A stretch of DNA of 35,482 nucleotides from CAZUGO01 sp964619935. GTDB taxonomy: Bacteria > Planctomycetota > Phycisphaerae > UBA1845 > CAIVHJ01. The notes beneath the pieces were generated by a model. The model worked only from the letters and a program-made list of their open reading frames with translations, was not told the origin of the DNA and made no database searches. The stretch lies in the NCBI GenBank assembly GCA_964619935.1, contig CAZUGO010000084.1, positions 1-35,482 on the forward strand. The letters are read 5' to 3'. Made by a program: the position numbers and the translations under genes. Of the stretch, positions 7,396-15,722 are shown piece by piece; positions within the stretch are counted from its first letter, which is position 1; every line of letters begins with the position of its first letter.

Positions 7396-9126
7396 TCACA
7401 ATTCCGAGTCCGGCCTGCCGGAGCGGACCATCGGCTGGACGTCGACGGCCTCGGGGCGCTCCAGGCGAAACTGGGCGGGTAGGGTGTCGTTTTCACACAA
7501 GCCGGCGATGACGTCGAGCACCTGGGCGTAACTCAATCCCAGCCGGATCCGCCCGAAACGATCCTGCCCGGCCTCGCCGCCCAAGGTGCTGACCAGCTTG
7601 CAGAGGTCAGGAGACGTGCTGGCGGTTGGCGACACCCGGCCGCTGGGCAGGGTCCGCAACACGGAGACCTCCGTGGACCCGCTGTCGGCCCGCAGGGTCA
7701 CCAGTCCGCTGGGATGGCGGTAAAACAGCGGCGTGCGGCAGGGCACGTCTCCCAGCACCAAGATGCGCGCCTGTTCGGAGACGGTGGCGTAAATCATTGG
7801 CGGTCCGGCGGCGTCTGGCACGTGATCGAGGATCATCTGATCCAGCGGTGTGGAGTTCAGCGTCGGGGCCTGGTGCCGGATCAGCCCGTCGTACGCCAGC
7901 GTCCGGGCCCGGTCGGGCAGGTCCGCACGCAACACATCGGCCAGGGCTACCGCGGCTCGAGACATCTGCGTGGCGTGACCCAGATCACGAATGGCATCGA
8001 GCTGGTACGGACCCGCCGCAACGAGGGCTTCCTGCCGCAGCACCGGGATGGCCAGAGAATCGCCCAGACGCAGACCGGTGCGCGCCGCATAGTAGCGGAC
8101 ATGCGGCAAACGGCTATCGTAGAGGTTGCGCACCACCGGCCGGACGGTCTTGCCGATGCCCTCCAAAGCCAGGCCGATGCTGTCGTGCGGGGCTTCCGGG
8201 TCCAGCAGTTCCGCGGTCAGAGACCGGGTGCGCTGCTCCTCGGCCCCGGGGTCCGTCGACAGTTGCAGATGTCGGACCACCGCCAGGAAATCAAGCTCTT
8301 CTCCGAAGAACTCCCTGGGAATGTCGAGCGCGACATGGGACGGCGTCTCGGCCGAGGCGATCTTGGTCCCGCGGCCGAACCGATCGTTAATACGATTCTG
8401 GATCTGGGTGGCCCGAGCGTATTGCGGTGATGACAACACCAGTCGTACCGAACGATCTTCCATGCTGGTGCCACCGCCGATGATCCTGCCGCGGCGCAGG
8501 TTTGCCGGGGTGGCGCTGTCCGCTTGGCGTCCAAAGGGGTTGATGAACACCGGGCCGGCGCCCTTGGCCAGGATCTTGCCCTCCTGAACCATGTCCCCGC
8601 CGGCCTGCCGGTAATAACGCAGATCGCAGCCGTACAGCCGTCCGCCGGCCAGTGAGGTAGTGTCGGTTCCAGGGAGCGCCGTCACCGTGAGGTCGAACCG
8701 GGTGCCCCGGAGGCGAGCCGCTCCGATTTCTCCTTCGACCAGCACCACCGCGGTATCCCGCGAATCGATCATCGCTTCCGGAGTAATCGCATCCAACCCC
8801 TGGCGGGAGTCACCCAGCCCGTAGTTCTTGCGGATCTCGGCGGACAACCGCTTGCGGATGCGGTCGGGGCACTGCCGCGAGCCGTTTTCGCCCAGGCCCA
8901 CGACCAGACCGTAGCCGCGGACCCGCAGTCGCAACAGGCCTTCGAGCCACGCATAGGCGCCGATGGTGTCGCGGACCGCTGCCGATTGGCTGAATTTCTG
9001 GAAGGCCTCGGTGCGGCGCTGCTCCAGGTCGCGGGCATGATCCGATTCGGCCGGCTCAGGCGTTTGGCAACCGCAGCCGAGCAGTAACACCAGCACGACC
9101 GGCCGGTGAAAGCGGGCGTGGTTCAT
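7396..9126 (-). CDS. predicted lipoprotein with a FlgI (P-ring)-like domain, not in a flagellar cluster
   Basis: The 576-residue protein starts with a short basic segment and a hydrophobic run ending LLLGC, so Cys18 is a likely lipidation site. Residues from about 55 resemble the flagellar P-ring protein FlgI: VRGYGLVVGLGENGS (69-83), FDLTVTALPGTDTTSLAGG and LYGCDLR are recognisable FlgI-type strands. FlgI itself is about 365 residues, has a Sec signal instead of a lipobox, and is encoded beside flgH and flgJ; no flagellar gene is present here. The C-terminal 290 residues (PVVRNLYDSRLPHVRYYAARTG onward in two parts) look partly helical and end in a beta-rich region I cannot assign. The start has a strong GGAGGAG nine bases upstream. 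It lies 90 bases downstream of the TPR/PQQ gene and upstream of smc. The role is unknown; a periplasmic ring or scaffold is only an inference. Confidence 0.75.
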   Translation of the reverse strand: MNHARFHRPVVLVLLLGCGCQTPEPAESDHARDLEQRRTEAFQKFSQSAAVRDTIGAYAWLEGLLRLRVRGYGLVVGLGENGSRQCPDRIRKRLSAEIRKNYGLGDSRQGLDAITPEAMIDSRDTAVVLVEGEIGAARLRGTRFDLTVTALPGTDTTSLAGGRLYGCDLRYYRQAGGDMVQEGKILAKGAGPVFINPFGRQADSATPANLRRGRIIGGGTSMEDRSVRLVLSSPQYARATQIQNRINDRFGRGTKIASAETPSHVALDIPREFFGEELDFLAVVRHLQLSTDPGAEEQRTRSLTAELLDPEAPHDSIGLALEGIGKTVRPVVRNLYDSRLPHVRYYAARTGLRLGDSLAIPVLRQEALVAAGPYQLDAIRDLGHATQMSRAAVALADVLRADLPDRARTLAYDGLIRHQAPTLNSTPLDQMILDHVPDAAGPPMIYATVSEQARILVLGDVPCRTPLFYRHPSGLVTLRADSGSTEVSVLRTLPSGRVSPTASTSPDLCKLVSTLGGEAGQDRFGRIRLGLSYAQVLDVIAGLCENDTLPAQFRLERPEAVDVQPMVRSGRPDSEL

Positions 9127-9216
9127 TGCGAAATCTCCTCCGGACCTGCCGGCGGCGCGGCGCGGGCAACCGGGACAGCGGGCAGCGCCGGCGGCGCGAT
9201 CCGGATGTTCCGGCGG

Positions 9217-12200
9217 TCAGTCGACCGGGGGCTCCGCGATCCAGGCCCGGAGCCGCCCTTCCGAAACGGCTATTATAGCATCATCGTAGCAGTAAACCTG
9301 GGGCGGGGTGGCGAACTTGCCCAGCAGCAGACCTCGATCGCGCTCGACTTGCAGGTCGCTCCGGGCCGGACGGTCCACCAGACAGGCCAAGTACTGGCTA
9401 TCGGATCCTTCCTGCGGGAACGTCCGGCAGATGAGCAGCAGGTGATTGCGGGTCAGCAGGACCTGGGTGAGGTAGGTGTCGTCGGGGGGTTCCAGGACGC
9501 CCCAGGTTCGGCCGCTGACCGAATCGATCGAGGTCACCCGGCGGTCGTCGGCGACGTACAGCTCTTCTTCCGACTCCAGCACCGTGAGCCCCGGGCTGTG
9601 CTGCGAGAGGGTCTCGGAGTCCCACATTTCGCGGCCGTCGTCGAGGCTGCGCTTGACCAGGTGTCGCCCGTCGGGACTCAACACCACGCCGTCGAGGGTG
9701 GCGTGTACCGACTCGACCGGGAGATTCTGATCGAACTGCACGCGCCAGTCGCTGCGGCCGCTGACCGGGTCGACCGCGATCAACGACTGGGCGGTGATCA
9801 GCAGCACGCTGCCGGTGAGCGTTTGGGTGATGGCCAGCACCGGACGGGTTTCGGCAACGGTGATGATCCGCTGGAGCTGTCCGTCGTCGGCGGCCAGCAC
9901 CGGAAACAGTTGTTCGGCTCCACGAACCGCCCGATACACCACGAACTGCGCGCTGAGCGAGAGGGCTTGTTGGGGGAGGTCCTCGAGGGGTCGCTGCCAT
10001 CCGACGGCTGGCCCGCTGACGTCCCCGCAGACGGTCAGGCCGTCGCTGCGGGTGCTGACCAGACGGTTGCCGTGCAGGTCGTGCAGCCGCCACACGGGGG
10101 TATCTTCGGGATCGGTTCCGGGGTGGGCGGCGGCGTCGGGCACCGCGCCGCGGCGCCAGCACAAGGTCCCGTCGGCGGGCTGCAGCCCCACGATTTCGAA
10201 GCGGTCGGCCAGGATCACGATGTGGTCGAGACTGGCAATCAGACGCGGTTGTTCCCCCGAACACGGATGCGACCACAACTCGCGGCCCGTGGATGACTCC
10301 AGGGCACGAACCGACTGCTCCTGGTGCATCATGATTCGTGACCAGTCGGCGCGCGGATGATCGGTGAACTGCGGGTACAGCAGTGTTGCGGCCTCATGCC
10401 CTGCGGTGTCGCGCTCGGCGGCCGGCGGTGCCGTGAGGTCCGGAAGCCGGGGGAGCAGCAGCCCGCCGCCTTGGCCCAAGCGGGCGCGGTATTCGTGAAA
10501 GGTCAGCATCCGGCCGGCAGCCGTGATGCGGGCGCTGGGGTATTCCCGCGCACCCTTGGTGAGCCATTGCCAGGCGACCTCCGGCCGATCGGCCTGGGCA
10601 TAGCAATCGGCGATCCGGCGGATGATCTCCGGCGGATCGATGTGTCGCGGGTAGCGGGTCAGCGCTGAATAGAGGCTGCGCGCCGCCGCCAGGGGTTGGT
10701 GCAGCCGCGTCTTCTGGATGTCGGCCTTGGCCAACAGGGCCTGGGCCGCCGCCAGGGCATTGGGCATCACCGTGACGATGTGGTCCAGGCGGTCGATGTC
10801 ACCGATCTCGGTGGCCACGGCGAGCAGGGCCGCCGCCTGATCATCAATGGATGCGTATACCGAGCGGCCGTGGGTGCGAATCAGGTCAGCGATGCGCGCC
10901 CGGCAGACCGCGCCGGCCGGCTGCCCGGCATCGTCGGCGCCGGACGGCCAGGGCAGCTCACGCAAGGAGCGGTCTGCCAGGACCTGGTGGTAGGCCAATA
11001 CTTCGCGGCCGGGGTCGGGGAGCAGGTCATACGCCGCGGCGATGCGGCTTTTTTGCAGCAGCAGGTTGGGCGGATCGGGGGGGCATTGGGCGGCGATCTC
11101 GAGCAGATCGATTGCCTGCTGGATCCGCGGCGGCTGGTCGCGAAGGTGGAAGGATGCGAACCGCAGGCAGTCTTCGAACAGCCGCAGCTTCAGCTCGACG
11201 TTCCAGGCGGTCGCGAAGCCGCCGCCGCGATCGATGGCCGCCTGCAGCGCTGCGGCCCCGCCCTGATAGTCGGCGTTCTTGTCGGGACCCTCGGCCTGGG
11301 TGAAGGCGGTGCGATAGGCGATTTCGGCGAGGTCCAAGGCCGCGGCCACATCATCGGGGTGCTGAGCCATCCGCATCCGCAGGTGGGCAAAGACCTGGGA
11401 GCGCAGCCCGTAGGAGGTGATGCGGTCGTTTCCGGCGACCACGATATGGTCGGCCAGCACCACGACGTTGCCGCCGTCCTCGAGCGGCTCCCATGGTGTG
11501 AATATTGGTTCGTCCCCGTCGAGCGGGTAGGCCCACAGGCCCGCGACGCTGGGCACGAATGCATGATTGTGGGTCAGCGCGCCCCGGCCGTACGGTGCGG
11601 CCTCCGGCAGCGGTCGCGACCACAGCAGCTTGTGGGTGGTTGCCTCCCAGCACAGCACGCTGTTCCCGATGCCGTAGACCCGGCCCTGGTAGATGCCGAG
11701 CACCGTGTGCAGGTCGTCCACCTGGGCGCGCGGAATCCGGGCGGTGAGCGTGCCGCGGTCACGATTGATCAATAACAGGTCCTCGGTGTCCAACGGCATG
11801 GCCAGCAGCGCATCGTCGCCGACCGGCAGCATCGGGTTGTAGTGCCATGGATAGAGTTCGCCGGAGCCCGATTGCCGCCATTGTTCCGGAACGTGCTGCG
11901 CGGCGTGCCCGTAGACGCGGATCCAATCGACCAGCCCGGAGGCGGCATCGACCGCCGCCAGAGCGCCGAGGTTGGTTTGCACGTAGACCCGATCATGGAT
12001 CAGCGAGGGCACGGACAACGTCGGCCGGCGGTACCCGAATCCGCCGGTCGCGGCGCTGGCCAGATGGGTGCGCCAGCGCAATGCGCCGGCGTGGTCGAAC
12101 TTCCATAAATAGCAATCTTCGAAGCCGAAGGTTTTGCGCCGCCGCACCAGGACGTACACTCCGGAAGCATCCACGGCGGCGGAGCCCTCGAACTGGACTT

Positions 12201-13479
12201 CCCGCGGATCTTCGTCGAAATCCTGCGGGCGGGCCCGCCATAACTCCCGGCCGGTGGCGGCGTCCAGGCAGGCCAGGATGGACTGATTGCGCGGGGGTTG
12301 GTAACCGTAGTACGAGACCGGCCGCTGGCCGAGGTCGACGTAGATACGGTCGTCGAACAGCGTGCAACTGTGGAACGAAGGGACTGAGCGGTCGCCCCAG
12401 CCGCCGTCGGCCTCGCCCTCGGGGACGCCGTGGTAGGTCCAGAGCAGCCGTCCCGTGTCCAGGCGCAGGGCCCACACCCGGGTGGGGTCGTTGAAGAACA
12501 CCCGGCCTTGATCCACCGCCGGGAGCATCGCCAGGAACTTGCCGCGATTGTAGGCCGTACGATAGGTCTTGCTCTGGAAGTAGCCTTCGGCGTCCGACAA
12601 CGTGACCGGCGCGAAATCCTCGAAGACCCACAGTGGCGCCGTCGGGATGACGTCGCAGTCAGACACACCGTCGCGGCGTGAGTTTCCGCCGAATGTCGGC
12701 CAGGATTCCGACGGGGCGTCATCGATCGCGACCAACGGGTTGGCGGCGACCTCCTGGATAATGGAGGGCACGAACGACCGCCCGCCGCGCCAGTCCAGCT
12801 TCAGGCTGCGGACGGCATCACCGCCCTCAGCCAGCAGGGCGGCCGCCGGGTCCGTTCGGCCCTGGAGGGCCAGGGCCAGCGCCTGCTTGGCGGTCCAGAG
12901 TGGCCGGTGCTGGACGTCGGGATGATCGGCCACCAGCTTGCCGTAGATCCGGGCGGCGGCGCCGAACTGGCCTTGCTCCAGGCGAATCTCGGCCAGCAGG
13001 TCGGCGGCCTCCGCGGCGGCCGCGGTGCAGTAATCGCGGCTGACGATATCGGCGAGGGCATCGGCGTCCAGGGCTCGGCGCGCCTGATCCACGGCGCGGG
13101 CCGCGGCCGATTCGTGTTCCGCCCGATACACCGCCAGGCCCGCCGGCGGCCAGCGAGCGATGCGCCGATTGATGGCCTCGCGAATATTAATGTAGGCTCC
13201 GTTGTCCGCGCTCATGACCTTGGTGCCGAATTGATCCAAGGCCTGGTCGTACTCGGACAGGGCGGCCGACCACTCCTGCCTGGCGATGTGCCCCTCGGCT
13301 TCGCGAAGCAGTTCATCGGCCTCAAAACTGTCATTGACGTAGACGCCGACAACGTGCGAATCGGGGACCGCCAGCCCGTTGGCGGGATCGGGCAGTTGAG
13401 CGGCGGCCGGTGCCACCAGGCCCACCCAGATTCCCGCCAGAAGACCGGCGGCCGGCAGAGTATCAGCGATGCGTGTCAT
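9217..13479 (-). CDS. large exported protein with TPR-like helices and two PQQ-type beta-propellers
   Basis: This 1420-residue protein has a signal peptide (hydrophobic 9-26, likely cleavage after APAAA at 23-27). Residues of about 50-230 are Ala-rich helical pairs resembling TPRs, for example EWSAALSEYDQAL. Two sets of PQQ/BamB-like propeller blades follow, recognisable by the repeated form AxDxxTGxxxW: LDTGRLLWTY, LDAATGRELW and VDAASGLVDW in the first (about 265-690), and LESSTGRELW, LQPADGTLCW, VDPVSGRSDW and LDDGREMW in the second (about 1090-1400). A helical region joins them. Nothing shows that it binds PQQ; BamB-like propellers of this type are usually protein-interaction modules. Its ATG at 13479 overlaps the end of mtnP by 17 bases with no good ribosome-binding site, so translation is probably coupled. 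Planctomycetes have many such proteins, generally without assigned function. I infer an extracytoplasmic scaffold or adaptor. Confidence 0.82.
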   Translation of the reverse strand: MTRIADTLPAAGLLAGIWVGLVAPAAAQLPDPANGLAVPDSHVVGVYVNDSFEADELLREAEGHIARQEWSAALSEYDQALDQFGTKVMSADNGAYINIREAINRRIARWPPAGLAVYRAEHESAAARAVDQARRALDADALADIVSRDYCTAAAAEAADLLAEIRLEQGQFGAAARIYGKLVADHPDVQHRPLWTAKQALALALQGRTDPAAALLAEGGDAVRSLKLDWRGGRSFVPSIIQEVAANPLVAIDDAPSESWPTFGGNSRRDGVSDCDVIPTAPLWVFEDFAPVTLSDAEGYFQSKTYRTAYNRGKFLAMLPAVDQGRVFFNDPTRVWALRLDTGRLLWTYHGVPEGEADGGWGDRSVPSFHSCTLFDDRIYVDLGQRPVSYYGYQPPRNQSILACLDAATGRELWRARPQDFDEDPREVQFEGSAAVDASGVYVLVRRRKTFGFEDCYLWKFDHAGALRWRTHLASAATGGFGYRRPTLSVPSLIHDRVYVQTNLGALAAVDAASGLVDWIRVYGHAAQHVPEQWRQSGSGELYPWHYNPMLPVGDDALLAMPLDTEDLLLINRDRGTLTARIPRAQVDDLHTVLGIYQGRVYGIGNSVLCWEATTHKLLWSRPLPEAAPYGRGALTHNHAFVPSVAGLWAYPLDGDEPIFTPWEPLEDGGNVVVLADHIVVAGNDRITSYGLRSQVFAHLRMRMAQHPDDVAAALDLAEIAYRTAFTQAEGPDKNADYQGGAAALQAAIDRGGGFATAWNVELKLRLFEDCLRFASFHLRDQPPRIQQAIDLLEIAAQCPPDPPNLLLQKSRIAAAYDLLPDPGREVLAYHQVLADRSLRELPWPSGADDAGQPAGAVCRARIADLIRTHGRSVYASIDDQAAALLAVATEIGDIDRLDHIVTVMPNALAAAQALLAKADIQKTRLHQPLAAARSLYSALTRYPRHIDPPEIIRRIADCYAQADRPEVAWQWLTKGAREYPSARITAAGRMLTFHEYRARLGQGGGLLLPRLPDLTAPPAAERDTAGHEAATLLYPQFTDHPRADWSRIMMHQEQSVRALESSTGRELWSHPCSGEQPRLIASLDHIVILADRFEIVGLQPADGTLCWRRGAVPDAAAHPGTDPEDTPVWRLHDLHGNRLVSTRSDGLTVCGDVSGPAVGWQRPLEDLPQQALSLSAQFVVYRAVRGAEQLFPVLAADDGQLQRIITVAETRPVLAITQTLTGSVLLITAQSLIAVDPVSGRSDWRVQFDQNLPVESVHATLDGVVLSPDGRHLVKRSLDDGREMWDSETLSQHSPGLTVLESEEELYVADDRRVTSIDSVSGRTWGVLEPPDDTYLTQVLLTRNHLLLICRTFPQEGSDSQYLACLVDRPARSDLQVERDRGLLLGKFATPPQVYCYDDAIIAVSEGRLRAWIAEPPVD

Positions 13480-14365
13480 CCGACTGGAGGTACCTTCCGA
13501 GCAGCGGTTTCAGGGGTGCCAGCCGCGGGCCATCCAGGCCGCTGCGCTCCGACCAGATGCCCAGGCGCAGGGCGTCCCGGCACGGGCAGTTCATGTCGGC
13601 CGTGGTCGCCAGACGGGTGACTGCGGCGCGGATCAGTTCAATGGCGTGGCCGGTGGCAAGCCGCAGGTTGCCGAGAATCTCCTCAAGCAAGGCCCCCCGG
13701 TGGGTCCCGGGCGGGTGCGGCCGCCAGCAGTCATAGTCGGTCGCCAGCGCCACCAGGGCGTAACAGATTTCGGCTTCGCGGGCCAGCCGGGCTTCGGGCA
13801 TGCAGGTCATTCCGATGACCTGTGCGCCCCACCCCCGATGCAACCGCGATTCGGCAACCGTCGAGAACTGCGGCCCCTCCATGCACACATAGACGCCTCC
13901 GTCGTGGATCGTGGTCGCGACGTGGTCACGACAGGACCGCAAGGTCTGCCGCAAGGCCGGGCAAAACGGTTCAGCGAATTCGACATGCACGGCAATGTCG
14001 TGGTCGAAAAAGGTGTTGTCGCGACGGTAGGTCTTGTCAATCACCTGATCGGCAAGGACCAGATGGCCAGGCGCGATCTCCTCGCGCAGGCTGCCCGTGG
14101 CTCCGCTGGCGATGATGTGGGTTATGCCCAGGGCCTTGAAGGCAAAAAGGTTGGCCCGATAGGGGACCTGGGAGGGGTTGAGGCGGTGTCCGGGCCCATG
14201 GCGCAGCAGGAAGGCGACGCGCTGGTCGCCCCAATGGGACACGATGATCGGGCTGCTGGGAGCGCCGAACGGGGTGTCGACCTCGACGACCTCTCCGCGG
14301 TCGTCCGCCGACAAGGCTTCGCCAAGTCCGGTTCCACCGATGACGCCGATGAAAGGGAGGGTCAT
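13463..14365 (-). CDS. mtnP: S-methyl-5'-thioadenosine phosphorylase
   Basis: MtnP splits methylthioadenosine, a by-product of polyamine synthesis, with phosphate to give adenine and methylthioribose 1-phosphate. The 300-residue protein belongs to the trimeric PNP/MTAP family. Motifs are IGGTGLGE (9-16), LRHGPGH, VPYRANLFAFK, GATGSLREEI, VCMEGPQFST, IGMTCMPEARLAREAE and VALATDYDCW. The last resembles the Asp-containing purine pocket of MTAP rather than the Asn of 6-oxopurine phosphorylases, so a methylthioadenosine substrate is favoured over inosine or guanosine. The ATG has AGGAAGG close upstream. The gene overlaps the TPR/PQQ gene by 17 bases and follows nifS after 137 bases. No other methionine-salvage gene is in the window. 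Confidence 0.92.
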   Translation of the reverse strand: MTLPFIGVIGGTGLGEALSADDRGEVVEVDTPFGAPSSPIIVSHWGDQRVAFLLRHGPGHRLNPSQVPYRANLFAFKALGITHIIASGATGSLREEIAPGHLVLADQVIDKTYRRDNTFFDHDIAVHVEFAEPFCPALRQTLRSCRDHVATTIHDGGVYVCMEGPQFSTVAESRLHRGWGAQVIGMTCMPEARLAREAEICYALVALATDYDCWRPHPPGTHRGALLEEILGNLRLATGHAIELIRAAVTRLATTADMNCPCRDALRLGIWSERSGLDGPRLAPLKPLLGRYLQSDDTHR

Positions 14366-14502
14366 GGCACCTTCCTGAATGACCCGGATGTCGCGCAGAC
14401 GTCACCGTCGGGCTGCCGGCAGGCCGGGTGGTCCTTCCGGGAAATTGTAGTGCATCGGCGGCGTGCGGCAACACGGCGGGTCCGGCGGCCGGCCAGCACC
14501 GC

Positions 14503-15663
14503 TCAGTTCGGACAGCTGGGCTGGCCGCGACGGCGGGCGGTGGCGACCACCTCGGGCAGCACCTGCATCAGTTGATCGATCTCCGCGGCGGTGCTGTATC
14601 GCGACAGGCTCAGGCGAATGGTTCCCAGGGCCCAGCGTGGCGCGACACCCATGGCCTGCAGCACCCGGGACGGTTCCAACGAGCCGCTGTGGCAGGCTGA
14701 TCCGCCTGAAGCACAAATGCCCCGCTCGCTCAAGCCGATCAGGATCTGTTCGGCGGTGGCCCCTTCGAACCCCACCAGCGTGGTGTTGGGCAGTCGCGGG
14801 CTGTGCTCACCGATGACCATGGCTCCGGGGATCTGGGCGTTTATCTGGGCCTCGAGCGTGTCGCGCAGATCGCGGACCGCCTGATGGTCGGCGGGACCCA
14901 GTTCGCTGACCAGGGCGGCGGCGATGCCCAGGCCGACGATGCCGGGTACGTTCTCGGTGCCGCCGCGAAGATCGCGCTCCTGAAACCCGCCGATGATCTC
15001 GCCGCGCAGCGCGACACCGCGACGGAGATACAGCGCGCCCACCCCTTTGGGGCCGTGAAACTTGTGTGCGGAGAGGCTTAACAAGTCGACGCCCAGGCGG
15101 TTTACATCGATGGGCATCTTGCCTACGGCCTGGACGGCATCGCAGTGCAGCACCGCGCCGCGCTGCCGGCAGTGTTCCGCAATCTCGGCGATTGGAAACA
15201 GGATCCCGGTCTCGTTGTTGGCCAGCATGATCGACACCACGGCGGTATCGTCGGTGATGGCTGCCCGCAGGGCTGCTGCATCGATCCGCCCGGCCTGATC
15301 CACCTCGAGGTAGGTGACGTCGCAGCCCTGCCTTTCGAGTTGCTGAATCAGGCGCAGGACGGCCTCATGCTCCACCGTCGTGGTTACCAGGTGTCGCTTG
15401 CCGGCCGCGGCGGCCAGGGCCCCGCGGATCGCCAGATTGTCGCTCTCCGTGCCGCCCGATGTGAAAACGATCTCCTCCGGTACCGCGCCCAGACAGCCGG
15501 CCACCCGCCGCCGGGCTTCCTGAACACAATACGCCGCCCGCTGGCCCAGCACGTGGGCGCTCGACGGGTTGCCGAAGGCCTCGTTCAAGAGGGGCATCAT
15601 CGCCGCCGCGACCTGCGGAGCCGGTTGGGTGGTGGCGTTATTGTCGAGGTACGTCAGGGTCAT
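14503..15663 (-). CDS. cysteine desulfurase (NifS/IscS family)
   Basis: This PLP enzyme converts cysteine to alanine and passes the sulfur, as a persulfide, to Fe-S cluster assembly or tRNA thiolation. The protein of 386 residues shows YLDNNATT (5-12), FGNPSSAH (30-37), TSGGTESDN (68-76), His99, NNETG (149-153), HCDAVQ (173-178) and the PLP lysine in SAHKFHGPKG (Lys201). The catalytic cysteine is Cys324 in SACHSGSLEPS, on a short loop as in class I (NifS/IscS) enzymes. The frame is open for 42 codons upstream, but MTLTYLDNNATT is the family N-terminus, so I start at 15663. No iscU, nifU or mnmA lies nearby, so the sulfur acceptor cannot be told from context. It follows the DUF4091-like gene after 59 bases and probably shares its transcript. 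Confidence 0.93.
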   Translation of the reverse strand: MTLTYLDNNATTQPAPQVAAAMMPLLNEAFGNPSSAHVLGQRAAYCVQEARRRVAGCLGAVPEEIVFTSGGTESDNLAIRGALAAAAGKRHLVTTTVEHEAVLRLIQQLERQGCDVTYLEVDQAGRIDAAALRAAITDDTAVVSIMLANNETGILFPIAEIAEHCRQRGAVLHCDAVQAVGKMPIDVNRLGVDLLSLSAHKFHGPKGVGALYLRRGVALRGEIIGGFQERDLRGGTENVPGIVGLGIAAALVSELGPADHQAVRDLRDTLEAQINAQIPGAMVIGEHSPRLPNTTLVGFEGATAEQILIGLSERGICASGGSACHSGSLEPSRVLQAMGVAPRWALGTIRLSLSRYSTAAEIDQLMQVLPEVVATARRRGQPSCPN

Positions 15664-15722
15664 CGTGCAGATCCGCTCCGTGATTGTAGCCGGCGGGCGG
15701 CCGTCCCCGCCAGCCGGCGCCG

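Noticed and set aside
7396..9126. True flagellar P-ring protein FlgI
   Set aside because: The protein is lipid-anchored, over 200 residues too long and has no flagellar neighbours.
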